From Riptortus pedestris (lineage: Eukaryota; Arthropoda; Insecta; Hemiptera; Alydidae): a DNA stretch of 64,000 nt. The stretch spans positions 4,346,001-4,410,000 of the forward strand of contig JADPXZ010000007.1 of NCBI GenBank assembly GCA_019009955.1, read 5' to 3'. Below, in pieces: positions 1 to 10,920 of the stretch (the stretch's first letter is position 1; every line of letters begins with the position of its first letter). The notes beneath the pieces were generated by a model, which saw only the letters and a list, made by a program, of their open reading frames with translations, had not been told where the DNA came from and ran no database searches. Position numbers and translations under genes: made by a program.

Positions 1-300
1 ATTATGAGCCTGAGAGTAAAATGTTATAGAACCAATCTTGTTGAACTATTGATGCTCTACAATTGTTGTTATATGCACTTTTTCTCTATCGTAAATATTA
101 ACCTAGATATTAGCGTTTTTCTTTAATAAAGTGTTGCACAAGGTTAGTGTCCCAAACCTAATTTATTTATTTTAGATATTCGTAACAATAATATCCAAAT
201 TTATTCGTTATTAATGAGTCTGAGAAGTAAAATGTTATAGAACCAAATCTTGTTGAACTATTGATGCTCTACAATTGTTGTTATATGCACTTTTGTCCCT
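1..300 (-). repeat. A-family repeat, two units (reverse)
   Basis: Two copies of the A core, read on the minus strand. The landmarks are a stretch reading caacaattgtagagcatc, then gttcaacaagattggtt, then the ending taacggagatatt. The second copy is cut off just before the Merlin element that starts at 325. No function is known. A is the commonest short family in this window. Confidence 0.85.
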
Positions 301-324
301 AGCTTAAAAATTAAATGAGTTTTT

Positions 325-1194
325 GGGTCTTTTTTACTTAACACATGCGCAGTTAATTTTCTAAGTAAAAGGTGATCACGATAACATATCATTTGATATT
401 AGATACGCCTACTACCTTGTTGATCATTTATCTTCAGTATACATTCAGGTTAAAAGTTTTAGGGAGTGTTTATTTTTTATTATGAATATTTTAAAACTTA
501 ATAAAGTTGGTCTATTCCGAAGAAAAAGCTTTTCAATATTTACAGAAGTATGGAGTACTTCACAGAAAGAGAAAGTGTAAAAAAAGGACATTATATGAAG
601 ATTTATTTCAGCAAAACTAGATCGCCATTTTATCAATGCAAATATGAGAAGTTGTAGGCAATAGAGAAGTTTTCCTCTATGGCTGTACCGGACAGAACAG
701 CTGAAACATTAACGGAGTGCATAAAAAATTCAATACGACCGGGTACAACAATATACTCAGATTTATGGAGGTCATATAATGGTTTGAAAAAAATTCCAGG
801 AATGAGGTACAAACATTTTACTGTCAATCATAGTGAAAATTTTGTTGACCCAAAAACAGGTGCACACACTCAAAGAATTGAGTCGCTATGGGCTAGTATA
901 AAAAGAAGAAACAAAAACGAATGTGGAACTAGAAGAACTTTGTTTGATTCATATCTTTGTGAATTTATATATAGGAGAAGATATGAAAATAGGGACATTT
1001 TTGAATGTATATTGGAATCAATGAGAAACTATTGGCCTCCACAATGAAAAATGTTATTAATTTCATTTATGGTTATATTCATGTTTACTAGAAACCTTGG
1101 TTATGTTTAAATAAACAATTGTTAACAAAAATCTTCACTGTTATTGATATAATAATGAGTTAAATCACTGGCATGTGTTAAGTAAAAAAGACCC
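325..1194 (+). mobile_element. Merlin-type DNA transposon, internally deleted (copy 1)
   Basis: The element is bounded by perfect 23-bp inverted repeats at 325-347 and 1172-1194, beginning GGGTC and ending GACCC. It encodes the C-terminal part of an ISXO2/IS1016-like DDE transposase, the hallmark of the eukaryotic Merlin superfamily. Flanks gagttttt (317-324) and gatttttt (1195-1202) match at 7 of 8 positions and may be the 8-bp target duplication typical of Merlin. At 870 bp the element is shorter than an intact Merlin. Comparison with copy 2 (61288-62120) puts the deletion just after position 662, removing the N-terminal half of the gene. Confidence 0.85.
664..1047 (+). pseudogene. Merlin transposase, C-terminal part only
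   Basis: The 122 codons from the ATG at 679 give an ISXO2-like transposase C-terminus. Visible motifs are AVPDRTAETL at residues 2-11, then TIYSDLW with the second catalytic Asp at residue 28, then HTQRIESLW with the catalytic Glu at residue 68. A basic run and an Arg/Tyr-rich helix follow. The reading frame stays open upstream to about 664, where it joins 5' sequence across a deletion. The first catalytic Asp is missing, so this cannot be an active enzyme. The ATG at 679 is a Met inside the domain and not a true start. Confidence 0.8.
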
Positions 1195-1257
1195 GATTTT
1201 TTTTGTGATTTCTTCTTTTCAGCATTTAGTAAGCCCTATCTTTCTGACTTAATTTTT

Positions 1258-1413
1258 GAGCGGTCACCCATTCAGTTTGTTAGTTGGTTCCAACGGTCCT
1301 TGAATAACGGTCTTGGAGTACATAGCCCCTACAATAGGCTGGACCAGATACATTTTTATTTCCTGGTTGTGAAGGGTTGAGCACAGACAGACAACCAAGA
1401 GGGGTGACCGCTC
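1258..1413. repeat. 156-bp segment with perfect 12-bp terminal inverted repeats
   Basis: gagcggtcaccc at 1258-1269 is the exact reverse complement of gggtgaccgctc at 1402-1413. The interior (1270-1401) resembles none of the other families here. It may be a tiny MITE or a structured relic. No target duplication is obvious. The minus-strand frame across it shows no recognisable domain. Confidence 0.45.
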
Positions 1414-1580
1414 TAGAAACGGGGTCAACCTCTCTCCTTCAAATTTTTTCATGAATAGCTGATTAGGTCAGGGACGAGGTCAGGAGGGGTTGCTCGGGAC
1501 AACTATCGGCTTCAAGAAGAATTTAGGCATTAAATTCAGCTCCGGGCGAAAACGTATATGAAACGGTTTATTTGAATATA
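1414..1580. other. Intergenic, nothing recognised
   Basis: This is moderately GC-rich sequence between the inverted-repeat segment and the next A array. I see no gene, RNA or repeat signature. Confidence 0.4.
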
Positions 1581-1584
1581 TATG

Positions 1585-2240
1585 GGGGTTGCGATAGAGA
1601 AAAAGTGCATATAACAACAATTGTAGAGCATCAATAGTTCAACAAGATTGGTTCTATAACATTTTACTCTCAGACTCATAATAACGGAACTGAAATAAAT
1701 AGGAAAGTAGACAATATTTCGGTTAATATTTACGATAGAGAAAAAGTGCATATAACAACAATTGTAGAGCATCAATAGTTCAACAAGATTGGTTCTATAA
1801 CATTTTACTCTCAGACTCATAATAACGGAGATATTTGGAATTTTATTTACGAATAACTGAAATAACTAGGAAAAATAGACAATATCTCGGTTAATACTTA
1901 CGATAGAGAAAAAGTGCATATAACAACAATTGTAGAGCATCAATAGTTCAACAAGATTGGTCCTATAACATTTTACTCTCAGACTCATAATAACGGAGAT
2001 ATTTGGAATTTTTGCTAAAATAGATTAGGCCTGAGATACTAAACCGTGTGCAACACTTTATTAAAGAAAAACGCTAATATCTCGGCTAATATTTATGATA
2101 GAGAAAAGTGCATATAACAACAATTGTAGAGCATCAATAGTTCAACAAGATTTGTTCTATAACATTGTACTCTCCGACCCATAATAACGGAGATTTTGAG
2201 AATTTTCGAAATTGTGTTACTATATCGAAATGTTGTAAGA
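1585..2240 (+). repeat. A-family tandem array, four units
   Basis: Four forward A cores with gtgcatataacaacaattg near 1605, 1747, 1914 and 2109. Most end in taacggagatattt. The spacers between cores contain aataactgaaata or taggcctgagatac and a GAAAAACGC lead-in. The last unit grades into B-type sequence at about 2240. Confidence 0.85.
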
Positions 2241-2249
2241 TATTTGAAA

Positions 2250-3345
2250 TATCTCCGTAATTTTGCGTCGGATCCAAAAATTGTATATAACCAATCTTAT
2301 TGCAAATTAAATTTCCTATAAATATTGTTATATACATTTATTCTCTATCTTGAATATTAGCCGAGATATTTGCATTTTTCAGTTTTCATCCTCGAGCAAA
2401 GCCCCACTCCTGCTCGTGTCACATAAACAATACTCTGTTATATAATAAACCGCATTATTCGAAGCTTAAATACCAAATATTGATTTCGAGAGACCTTTAT
2501 TATACGAGATAGATGCAAATAAATTATTCTGATTCATTATATATTACAGTACTAAATATAGTAAATAGTTGCAATAGTCAGATATATTTCAGTAATTGTT
2601 CACCTTTCCGTTGCAGAGTTCATTAAAATTGCCTTCAACATTTCTCCTTAGCATCATGTATTTATTCGCTGTAATATTGCTGCGGTGGTGTTGAGTGTTT
2701 AGCAGGATGCAGATTTTTCTATTGGAGAACTTCACGCTGCGAAATATGCTTCGATTTCTCTTAGTTGAAATCTTATGATGAAATATTTCGAGATATTTTT
2801 CTTCGGACTTTGAGTATTTTAGCCGTTGCTCATTAAAGCCAGCTCCTAGTGATAACGGCTGAGTTACTGATAGCGCTAAATGACTTTCTGAACAGTCTTA
2901 TCTCTCAGCCCCGAAGGAAATAGCGTCAGGCTTACTATCAAATTTATGCCGTGTCCTGCTAGATACACAATATTCCGGGACACTTCTTATCACTCATAAG
3001 TCCGCTATCAACTAGAACAAAGCACCTAGCTAAGTGTTAAATAATACACTGGGAATTTCTTTAGAATATAAACCGGATTGTCGGAAGAACATATTTGCAT
3101 GTATTTCGTGAAATACAGGTATCTTGAAACCAATATTTGGTATTTTAAGCTTGGAATAATGCGGTTTATTATATAACAGAGTATTGTTTATGTGACACGA
3201 GCAGTAGTGGGGCTTTGCTCGAGGATGAAAACTGAAAAATGCAAATATCTCGGCTAATATTCAAGATAGAGAATAAATGTATATAACAATATTTATAAGG
3301 AAATTTAATTTGCAATAAGATTGGTTATGTACAATTTTTCCTTTG
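2250..3345. repeat. Long inverted pair of B repeats (foldback-like)
   Basis: The left arm (about 2260-2490) is the reverse complement of the right arm (about 3120-3340). Shared landmarks are the B core (reading caagatagagaataaatg on the right arm) and an adjacent block running from the HindIII site aagctt through gtgacacgagcag to tttgctcgaggatg. The arms are about 220 bp and the loop about 630 bp. The loop holds a module (2640-2880) that recurs near 4420-4760 and 12570-12690. Such an arrangement could arise from a foldback element or from opposite insertions of one repeat. Confidence 0.7.
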
Positions 3346-3518
3346 CCCAGGCGAGAATCGAAACTCGCCAACTCTGGGATAATTTACATTTTAATAAGCT
3401 CTACCACACGAAAAGCGTTGTTACATTATAGCAAACAGCTCAGGCAACCTGAAGCCGAGAGGTTCAGAAGTTGAACAAAACATTTCTGCGACCGGAAAGA
3501 AAAAACAATTTACTCAAA
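3345..3518. other. Unique-looking spacer
   Basis: A short stretch with one run of moderate GC content near 3340-3480. A tRNA-like fold was considered but no cloverleaf could be built. No feature is supported. Confidence 0.3.
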
Positions 3519-3520
3519 TA

Positions 3521-4178
3521 CACTCAACCGCAAAAAAACCGGCCACTTCGTCAATTTTTCTGTCGTATTAAAAGCTAATTTTCAGCAATTTTTCTTTATG
3601 TGGCTTATTCTAGTTATTACAGAGAATTTAGAGTCTAAGTCACATTGAAACTAATCCCTTCAGGATTATGTAAACAATTAGATACAACTCAGATTAGATT
3701 TATTTGTCGTCCAAGTGTTGATCTATTCTAAACTGTTAAGTAGTATTTTTCGCACATTTAAACATCTTTAATTATTAACCGAGGCATTTTCTTTAATTAA
3801 TGTTTTATTTTTTTATTTCGGGTCCAGAATAATGGAGAGTCTTTCAAACTGTAGATGGAAGGCCGGAGCTTACGTTACATTGCCGAAAACGCTTTCGGCT
3901 AGCTCAAGTTCTAACCATTCACTGTAATAAAAATGAAGAAACTAATTTTTTTTTTTAAATGTGATTAATTTAATCTTTTTCTTTTTTTTGTATTTTTTTG
4001 TAAATAATCAATAAAAAATTATTCACTTTCGGCAGATTTTGTTTAAATAACCTATAAGATTAACCAATTTCATTTTAATTAAAAAGATTAATATTACATA
4101 TATATTAAGTATTTCACAAAATTATAGAGACTTAAAATCAACAGTGTCCGAGTTTTTTTTTGTTTTGCGCTTGAGTGG
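3521..4178. mobile_element. Tc1/mariner-like MITE, non-autonomous
   Basis: The ends are inverted repeats: cactcaaccgcaaaaaaacc at 3521-3540, and a matching end reading gcgcttgagtg at 4167-4177. A TA dinucleotide flanks each side (3519-3520, 4179-4180), as expected for Tc1/mariner superfamily insertions. The 658-bp interior has poly-T and poly-A stretches and no transposase frame, so it would depend on an enzyme supplied elsewhere. A truncated inverted copy lies at 57942-58385. Confidence 0.6.
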
Positions 4179-4179
4179 T

Positions 4180-4184
4180 ATATT

Positions 4185-4224
<40 letters not shown>

Positions 4225-4350
4225 AATATATATATAGATATAATTTTGAACGTTAGCTCAATTTTGGGTCATCTCCTGACTAGGATCGATGGACATTTGA
4301 AGAAATGTTTCTCAAATCCCGTCATGAGTACGACCTCCAATAGCTGATTT
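4180..4350 (+). repeat. CBF element, C-end fragment with (TA)n
   Basis: A TA tract (4190-4245) leads into the C end of the CBF family, with landmarks gaacgtagctca, tcctgactaggatcgatgg and catgagtacgacc, ending ctgatttcc. The 67-codon frame over it is mostly Ile-Tyr dipeptides from the TA tract and is not a gene. Confidence 0.75.
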
Positions 4351-4399
4351 CCCTCCAAAAAGGCAAAATATGATAAAAATTTAGCCCGCTTTTCGTTTG

Positions 4400-4770
4400 T
4401 AGAAATTTATTAAACTTGTATAATGCCTTCAATATATTCTCAATAGCATCATGTAATTTATTCGCTGTAATATTGCTGACGGTGGATGTTGATGTGTTTA
4501 GCAGGATGCAGATTTAAATCTATTGGACAACTTCCCTACCCTGCGGAAATATGCTTAGTTGGATCGCTCTACGTCCTGCATCACTGGCTTTTTATTATTT
4601 TAGTTTTCCAAGCCCATAGTTTGGTTAGTCCGACCTCGGACATGAGCGATCTCATTTAGTAGCTGAGCAGTTATCAGTTAGCTCCTTTCGCCTTATCACT
4701 AAACCATAATGAGCTAGCTACACTACTTACACAGAATACAAATAGATTCTATTCTCAAACTTGTCCCAAA
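4400..4770. repeat. Dispersed module shared with 2640-2880 and 7240-7400
   Basis: Contains the recurring strings gtttagcaggatgcagattt, gtccgacctcggacatgagc and a region with several ttatcac/gataag motifs. The same order is seen near 7240-7400, and partly at 2640-2880 and 61050-61160. No coding potential is seen. Confidence 0.6.
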
Positions 4771-4774
4771 CACA

Positions 4775-4995
4775 ATATTTGGTATTTAAGCTTGGAATAA
4801 TGACGGTTTATTATATAACAGAGGTATTGTGTTATGTGTGACACGAGCAAGGATGTGGGGCTTTGCATCGAGGATATGAAAACTGAAAAATGCAAATATC
4901 TCGGCTAATATTCAAGATACAGAATAAATGTATATAACAATACTTATAGTAAATTTAATTTGCAATAAGATTGTTTATATACAAATTTTTGATCT
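4775..4995 (+). repeat. B repeat with HindIII-block extension
   Basis: Begins caatatttggtatttaagc, runs through the tgtgacacgagca block, then the B core (ctcggctaatattcaagata). Single-base insertions compared with the cleaner copy at 59165-59380 suggest consensus error. Confidence 0.8.
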
Positions 4996-5059
4996 GAGGC
5001 AGAATAAGGAAGATATTTTGAATTATTCTTAGGAATTAGGTCTGTGAAACTAACTTTAA

Positions 5060-5690
5060 ACTATTTTAAAAGAAAAACGCTAATATCTCGGTTAATATTT
5101 ATGTTAGAGAAAGTTGCATATAACAGTGATATAACTCAATTGCTAGAGCAATCAATAAGTTCAACACAAGATTGGTTTCTATCAACATTTTACTCTCAGG
5201 CTTTCATAATGACGGAGGATATTTGGGAATTTTTGTGTATGAATAGCTAAAATAAAAAATAGACAAGGTCTGAAATTACTAACATTTGTGTCTGCAACAC
5301 CTTAAACCACTTTTAAAACTTAGAAAAATGCAAATATCTCGCGTTAATATTTACGATTAGAGAAAAATTGCATATAACAAACAATTGTAGAAGAATCAAT
5401 AGTTCACAAGTTTGGTTCTTTAACATTTTTTACTCTCAGGCTCTTAAATGACGGAGATATTTGAATTTTTGTTAATGAATAGCTAAAAGTAGATTAGGTC
5501 TGAGATACCAAACCTTGCACAACACTTTATTAAAGAAAAAACGCTAATATCTCGGTTAATATTTACGTCTAGAGAAAAAGTGGCATATAACAACAATTGT
5601 AGAGCAATCAATAGTTCAACAAGATTGGTTCGAAAAATGTTTTTGATCTTTCTTTTTATATAAACGACTAGGGGGATAAAAGATATTTTC
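5060..5690 (+). repeat. A-family array, about three noisy units
   Basis: A cores with gtgcatataacaacaattg-like strings near 5115, 5368 and 5580. Many one-base insertions interrupt them. The small frames across this stretch are products of the repeat and do not look like genes. Confidence 0.75.
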
Positions 5691-5699
5691 CTCAATAGA

Positions 5700-6030
5700 G
5701 AAATCTGTGCTACAAAACCTCCTTGTTGATAAAAAAAATTAAAAATACTTCTTTTTGTAAGTCTCGAAAGTAAACTGTATATTTTATTATTAGGTACATA
5801 GGGTGCTGGAGTAAAGTATAATCGAATATTACTGGAGCAGAGTTAATAAATTACCAGAAATAACTGGGTCCACCTCCACAGCGTTCATCCTGTTAGATTA
5901 TTTATGTTTGTGCATTATTAAACAAATTCACATTCCTCGAGAATAATACATCAATTAATCAATGTAAACATAGACCAATATGGGGTTGGCAGGGGAGGAA
6001 AGCGGCAAGAACTTGATAGGACAGTGAAAA
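5700..6030. other. AT-rich spacer, nothing recognised
   Basis: No long frame and no repeat shared with the rest of the window was found here. Confidence 0.3.
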
Positions 6031-6034
6031 CAAA

Positions 6035-6610
6035 AGTTCCGCCAGGCAGGGGCTGCGGGTAAACTAAGCAGATTTTCCCAGCGTTCAATGTTATACAATA
6101 GAGAAATATACATAAATGCTAACACAACACCACCGTGATTAAATACAAACCGGATAATGAGAAATTCTTGCAGTTAATTAAAATATATTCCCAACTGAAA
6201 CGGCTTCTGAATTGTATGAATAATTTTATATTTTAAATAACACGAATTTTATGCGGTCCAAGAACTAAAAAGTGCCGGGGGGGGTGAACAGAACGTATTT
6301 GCATTAAATCCATAAACACCCCCTCCCCACTGGTCCGATTTCAGCCGTTTAACGAAACTTGGATCTTTCTTTTTATACACATTTAAAATCACTAAATATC
6401 GAGTTCTGGTAACGATTCAAAACCGAAAATTGCGACCGCTAGAGCGGTAACAGACAAATATATATACATATATACAGTTTTTGGAACGTAGCTCATTTTC
6501 GTCATCTCCTGACTAGGAATCGATGGACATTTGAAGAAATGTTTCTCAAATCGCGTTTCATGAGTACGACCCCTCAATAGCTGATTTCCTTCAGGCAAAA
6601 TATGCTAACA
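6035..6610 (-). repeat. CBF composite element (F end first), B part missing
   Basis: Starts with the reversed F end (gttccgccaggcaggggctg, then cagattttcccagcg). It continues to the C segment (actggtccgatttcagccgt), the palindromic ccgctagagcgg, a short TA tract, and the C end through gactaggaatcgatgg to ctgatttcc at about 6590. The B part seen in fuller copies is absent. Confidence 0.65.
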
Positions 6611-6639
6611 AAAAAGTATCGCTGAAAAAATTTCGGGGA

Positions 6640-6690
6640 AAATAATCAATGTAACAGACAGAGGTTACAATTTTATACCATACTTGATAG
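6640..6690 (+). repeat. Orphan D-element tail end
   Basis: The string aacagacagaggttacaatt followed by ttata is the last part of the D family tail (compare 56840-56860). It stands alone here, without the rest of D. Confidence 0.6.
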
Positions 6691-6779
6691 CGTTAGAAAT
6701 TAATCTGGATAGTTTACCAAACTCAATATTGAGCTAAACACTAAAGGTCAAATTCTTTAAATTACAAAGGCTTGAAATT

Positions 6780-7250
6780 CGGCCAAATGGTTTTATACAT
6801 AACCAATCTTATTTGCAAGATTAACTGCAAATATTGTTATATACATTTTATTTCTCTATCTCTGAATATTAACCGAGATATTTGCAAATTTGTACTTCTG
6901 CGTCCTGGTCACCAGTTAGGCTATGTTCGGACTTTCCGCCGAGAGCTCTGGCGGCCGTTTCCATATCTATTCGTCCCTCGGTGAAATAGGTTTAGAGTTA
7001 GGTCAACTGTTTGGTCAAATGGTTTTTTGGGGCTAGAAAAAAATAAACTACTGGGTAATTGGGCTAGAAACTACTGGGTAATTACGCCCTAAATTAATAT
7101 GTTTTAGGTTTAGAGGTTTCTTACTACTACAGTTGTTATTAGGCTAGAATTTCTCTATTGGTATAAACATTGACGCTGGGAAATCTGCTTAGTCTTACGC
7201 AAAGCCCCTGCGTCAAGTGACTTTTTATTATGTTCAGTTTTTCATAGCCC
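6780..7250. repeat. CBF fragment: reversed B followed by forward F module
   Basis: Reversed B core (ataaccaatcttatttgcaa, then aaccgagatatttgca) followed by the F module: ctttccgccgagagctctgg, then aggtttcttactactacag, then the end gctgggaaatctgctt. Compare the clean copy at 57190-57410. Confidence 0.7.
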
Positions 7251-7429
7251 ATAGTTTGGTTTAGTCCGACCTCGGACATGAGCGATCTCATTTAGTTGAG
7301 GTGAGCCGTTTATTCCAGGTTAGTTTGCTGTTCGTCTTATCACTAAGACGCATAATGAGCTTCCAGCTACACTACTTACACGACTGAATACAAATAGAAA
7401 ATCTATTCTTCAAAAATTGTCCCAAACAC

Positions 7430-7700
7430 AATATTTGGTATTTAAGCTTGGAATATATTTCGGTTTATAATATAACAGAGTCATTGGTTTATGTGACACG
7501 AGACAGGAGTTGGGGCTATTGCTCAAGGATGAAAACATGAAAGAATGCAGAATATCTCGGGTTAATATTCAAGATAGAGAATAAATTGTATATCAACAAT
7601 ATTTATAGTACATTTAATTTGCAATAATATGGGTTATATACAATTTTTCGATCCGACGTATAGTAACGGAGAATATTTTCGAATTTCCAAAAAATCGCTC
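7430..7700 (+). repeat. B repeat with HindIII-block extension
   Basis: Same order as at 4775-4995, with the core ending gtaacggagaatattttcg near 7664-7682. It then runs into C-type sequence (cgtccgatttcagccgtt). Confidence 0.75.
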
Positions 7701-7968
7701 CCCTCTAAATCCCTTCTGCGTCCGATTTCAGCCGTTAAAGAAATTGATTTTTACTTTTCAATCAATAATAAATATTATTAAAGAAACCATGGAGTATATA
7801 TCGTTAGTAAAGGTCCACAAAAGAAAGAAAATAAACACTGGGGTTTTTTGATTGAATTTGTTTTTTGTCATTATATTGGTGCCGCCCGATCTCCTCTCAA
7901 GTTCAATACACTTTATATACAACGCTTATAGGCAACATTTCTATACACATGAAAAAAATAATTTTTTT

Positions 7969-8655
7969 CTTGTAATCGTTGAATAAATGGTAACATTACT
8001 AAACTGAAAATGAAGTGAAGAAAGTGAAACATTTTGCAATAGAGTGAAGAAAGCCCCCCCCCCCCCCTAATCACTTTGTTTCACAAGTGAAGAAAGTGAA
8101 TTGCCTTCTATAATTAGTAATAAGTATAAATTAAAAATAATTTGAAGTTGGAAATTAAATTGCTTTTATTTGCGTTTTTTAAACTCATTGTAAGAATTTA
8201 TTTAAAAACAAAATAAATTTGAATTGTGAATGAATTAAATTGGTGGAAATATAATCGATATATTTTAAAATTTTAAATATAATTATAAATTACCATTCCT
8301 TGTTTATAAGCTGCACTTGTTTATAATCTGCACTTACTTCACAATCATCAAAGTTGTTTTATAACTATGCTTATAAACCTCTTGCGCAACAACCATGCGC
8401 TTCATAACCTACCAACAACATAATCTTGACAACATCCTAATTTTGTTCATATTTCTGCATAGATCTGATCATTGTATTACACGATTACAGAAAAATAATT
8501 TAAATATTACACTCCGTTGACAGAAAGTAGAAATTTACAATGCTCTCGTCAAATTACCAGACTCGCTTCGCTCGTTGTGGGCTAAACGTTTCACATCGAG
8601 TTTGTAAAAATGATCTACTTTCGTTCATTTGTATAATAAAATAAACTATTGTCGC
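7969..8655. repeat. H element, copy 1
   Basis: About 690 bp that match 11765-12450 in the same orientation. Shared landmarks include ggtaacattactaaactg, gtgaagaaagtgaa motifs, gttttataactatgcttata, and ctcgtcaaattaccag near the end. A poly-C run (about 8047-8067) interrupts this copy only. No transposase is visible. The class is unknown. Confidence 0.65.
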
Positions 8656-8689
8656 GGTATACCGAAGAGTAAATATGCTTAGTTTGCCG

Positions 8690-8940
8690 CAACGTCTGCG
8701 TCTCTCTCTCACTCTCTCGGCGGACTTTTTTATCCCTGATCTGTTAGAGATATTGTAGAAGAGAGAGAGAGGCTGTGTTAGGAAGCCAAACTATAGACCA
8801 TGTGAGGCTTCCCAGCTTCCACCGGAGTATAATCTGGTTACAATATCCCCCTGGCTAGTTCCTGGAGTAATAAGCCCAGCCTAGCTCACGCACCCCTCTG
8901 CGTACAACAAGCAGAATTCCCGCTTACTGCTATAGTATAC
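8690..8940. other. Unassigned GC-richer spacer with CT/GA runs
   Basis: Short CT and GA runs flank ggcggacttttttatcc, a string resembling the F-module end. The rest (8780-8930) is unlike other families here. No open frame of interest. Confidence 0.35.
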
Positions 8941-8944
8941 TATT

Positions 8945-9712
8945 ATAAAAGAAACGCGCTAATATCTCGGTTAATGTGTAAAATAGAGGAAAAGTGCATA
9001 TAACAACAATTGTAGAGCATCAATAGTTCAACAAGATTGGTTCTATAACATTTTACTCTCAGGCTCATAATAACGGAGATATTTGGAATTTTTGTTACTA
9101 ATAGCTAAAATAAAATAGACAAAGTCTGAAATAGTAACCTTGCGCAACCCTTAAACCACTTTAAACTTAGAAAAACGCTAATATCTCGGTTAATATTTAC
9201 GATAGAGAAAAAGTGCACATAACAACAATTGTAGAGCATCAATAGTTCAACAAGATTGGTTCTATAACATTTTACTCTCAGTCTCATAATAACGGAGATA
9301 TTTGGAATTTTTGAAATGAATAGCAAAAATAAGTAGATAGGTCTGAGAAACTAAACCTAGACCAACACTTTATTGAAAAGAAAAACGCTAATATCTCGCC
9401 GTTAAAATTTCTCTCGATAGAGAAAACAAATAAATGGGGGAGTGCATAATGACAACAATTGTAGTGAGATCAATAGTTCCAACAAGATTTGGTTCTATAA
9501 ACATTTTAACTCGCATGGCTCTTAATAACGAGATTTTTGGAATTGTTTTGTTATGAATATGCTAAAAAAAATTGATTAGGTCTGAGGATACTTACTGTAA
9601 ACTATTTTAAAAAGAAAAAACGCTAATATCACGGTTTTATATTTACAGATAGAGAAATAGCAATGCATTTATGACAAACACTTGTATTAGAGCATCAATA
9701 GTTCAACAAGAT
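8945..9712 (+). repeat. A-family array, broken by the poly-C array
   Basis: Three to four A units with cores near 8994, 9213, 9441 and 9660. The first two are clean and the last two carry many insertions. The last unit stops at gttcaacaagat, exactly where the C15A array begins. Confidence 0.8.
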
Positions 9713-10211
9713 CCCCCCCCCCACCCCCCCCCCCCCCCACCCCCCCCCCCCCCCACCCCCCCCCCCCCCCACCCCCCCCCCCCCCCACCCCCCCCCCCCC
9801 CCACCCCCCCCCCCCCCCACCCCCCCCCCCCCCCACCCCCCCCCCCCCCCACCCCCCCCCCCCCCCACCCCCCCCCCCCCCCACCCCCCCCCCCCCCCAC
9901 CCCCCCCCCCCCCCACCCCCCCCCCCCCCCACCCCCCCCCCCCCCCACCCCCCCCCCCCCCCACCCCCCCCCCCCCCCACCCCCCCCCCCCCCCACCCCC
10001 CCCCCCCCCCACCCCCCCCCCCCCCCACCCCCCCCCCCCCCCACCCCCCCCCCCCCCCACCCCCCCCCCCCCCCACCCCCCCCCCCCCCCACCCCCCCCC
10101 CCCCCCACCCCCCCCCCCCCCCACCCCCCCCCCCCCCCACCCCCCCCCCCCCCCACCCCCCCCCCCCCCCACCCCCCCCCCCCCCCACCCCCCCCCCCCC
10201 CCACCCCCCCC
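9713..10211. repeat. Perfect (C15A)n array, 16-bp period
   Basis: Single A residues occur every 16 bases from 9723 to 10203, 31 in all, separated by runs of exactly 15 C. No unit departs from the pattern. On the minus strand this is G15T, a strong G-quadruplex former. All frames are open by composition, giving Pro/Thr/His- or Gly/Trp/Val-rich translations of no biological meaning. Its perfection amid noisy flanks raises the possibility of a sequencing or assembly artefact. Confidence 0.95.
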
Positions 10212-10259
10212 AGGGAAATAGTTCCTTCTTCAATCTACGACTTCCTCTCCCCGTTTCAC

Positions 10260-10298
10260 CTATAGACCTCTCTCTCTCGAGATAGAGCAAACAGACTA

Positions 10299-10345
<47 letters not shown>

Positions 10346-10398
10346 TTTTCTCTTCTCTTGTTCTCTCCTCTCTCTCTCTCCCTCTCTCTCTCTTTTTT

Positions 10399-10430
<32 letters not shown>

Positions 10431-10480
10431 TCTCTATATATTTATTATATAGATATATATATATATTTATTCTGAAAAAT
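10260..10480. repeat. (CT)n then (TA)n microsatellites
   Basis: A pyrimidine-rich tract dominated by CT dinucleotides (10265-10433), followed by a short TA tract to about 10470. Low-complexity DNA. Confidence 0.9.
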
Positions 10481-10499
10481 TTCTTTTGTATATCAATAA

Positions 10500-10920
10500 A
10501 GAATAAATAATAGATTAGGGCTTAGATATTTAATCTTGTGCAATACCTTAAACTAAAGAACACCCGCCCAAATATCTCAGTCTAATATTTACGATTGAGG
10601 AAAAAGTGCATATAAACAACAAATTGTAGAGAATCAATAGTTCAGGTGCAAGATTGGTTCTATAACATTATACTCTCAGAGGACCTCAATAATAACGGAG
10701 ATATTTGGCACACAGTATTTTGTTCAGGTCTGAGATACTAAACTTGTGCAAAACTTTATTAAAGAAAAACGCTAATATCTCGGGTTAATATATACGATTA
10801 GAGAAAAAAAAAAAGTGCCATATAACAACAATTGTTAGAGCATCAATAGTTCAACAAGATTGGTTTTCTATTAAACATTTTACTCTCAGACTCAATAAAA
10901 TAACGGAGGATATTAGTATT
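10500..10920 (+). repeat. A-family array, two noisy units
   Basis: A cores near 10606 and 10815 with spacers such as taggtctgagatactaaac. A second short C-run with one A (10929-10945) follows directly. Confidence 0.75.

Noticed and set aside
325..1194. Bacterial insertion sequence or contamination, because the transposase is ISXO2-like
   Set aside because: The element has Merlin-style ends, lies in eukaryotic repeats and has a sister copy 60 kb away in the same contig.
9713..10211. C-rich array as a telomere or internal telomeric repeat
   Set aside because: A C15A unit does not match any telomere motif known in animals (TTAGG or TTAGGG types).
9671..10290. Pro-rich (plus) and Gly-rich (minus) frames of 161-204 codons
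   Set aside because: They are translations of the C15A array, open in every frame by composition, without an independent gene signal.
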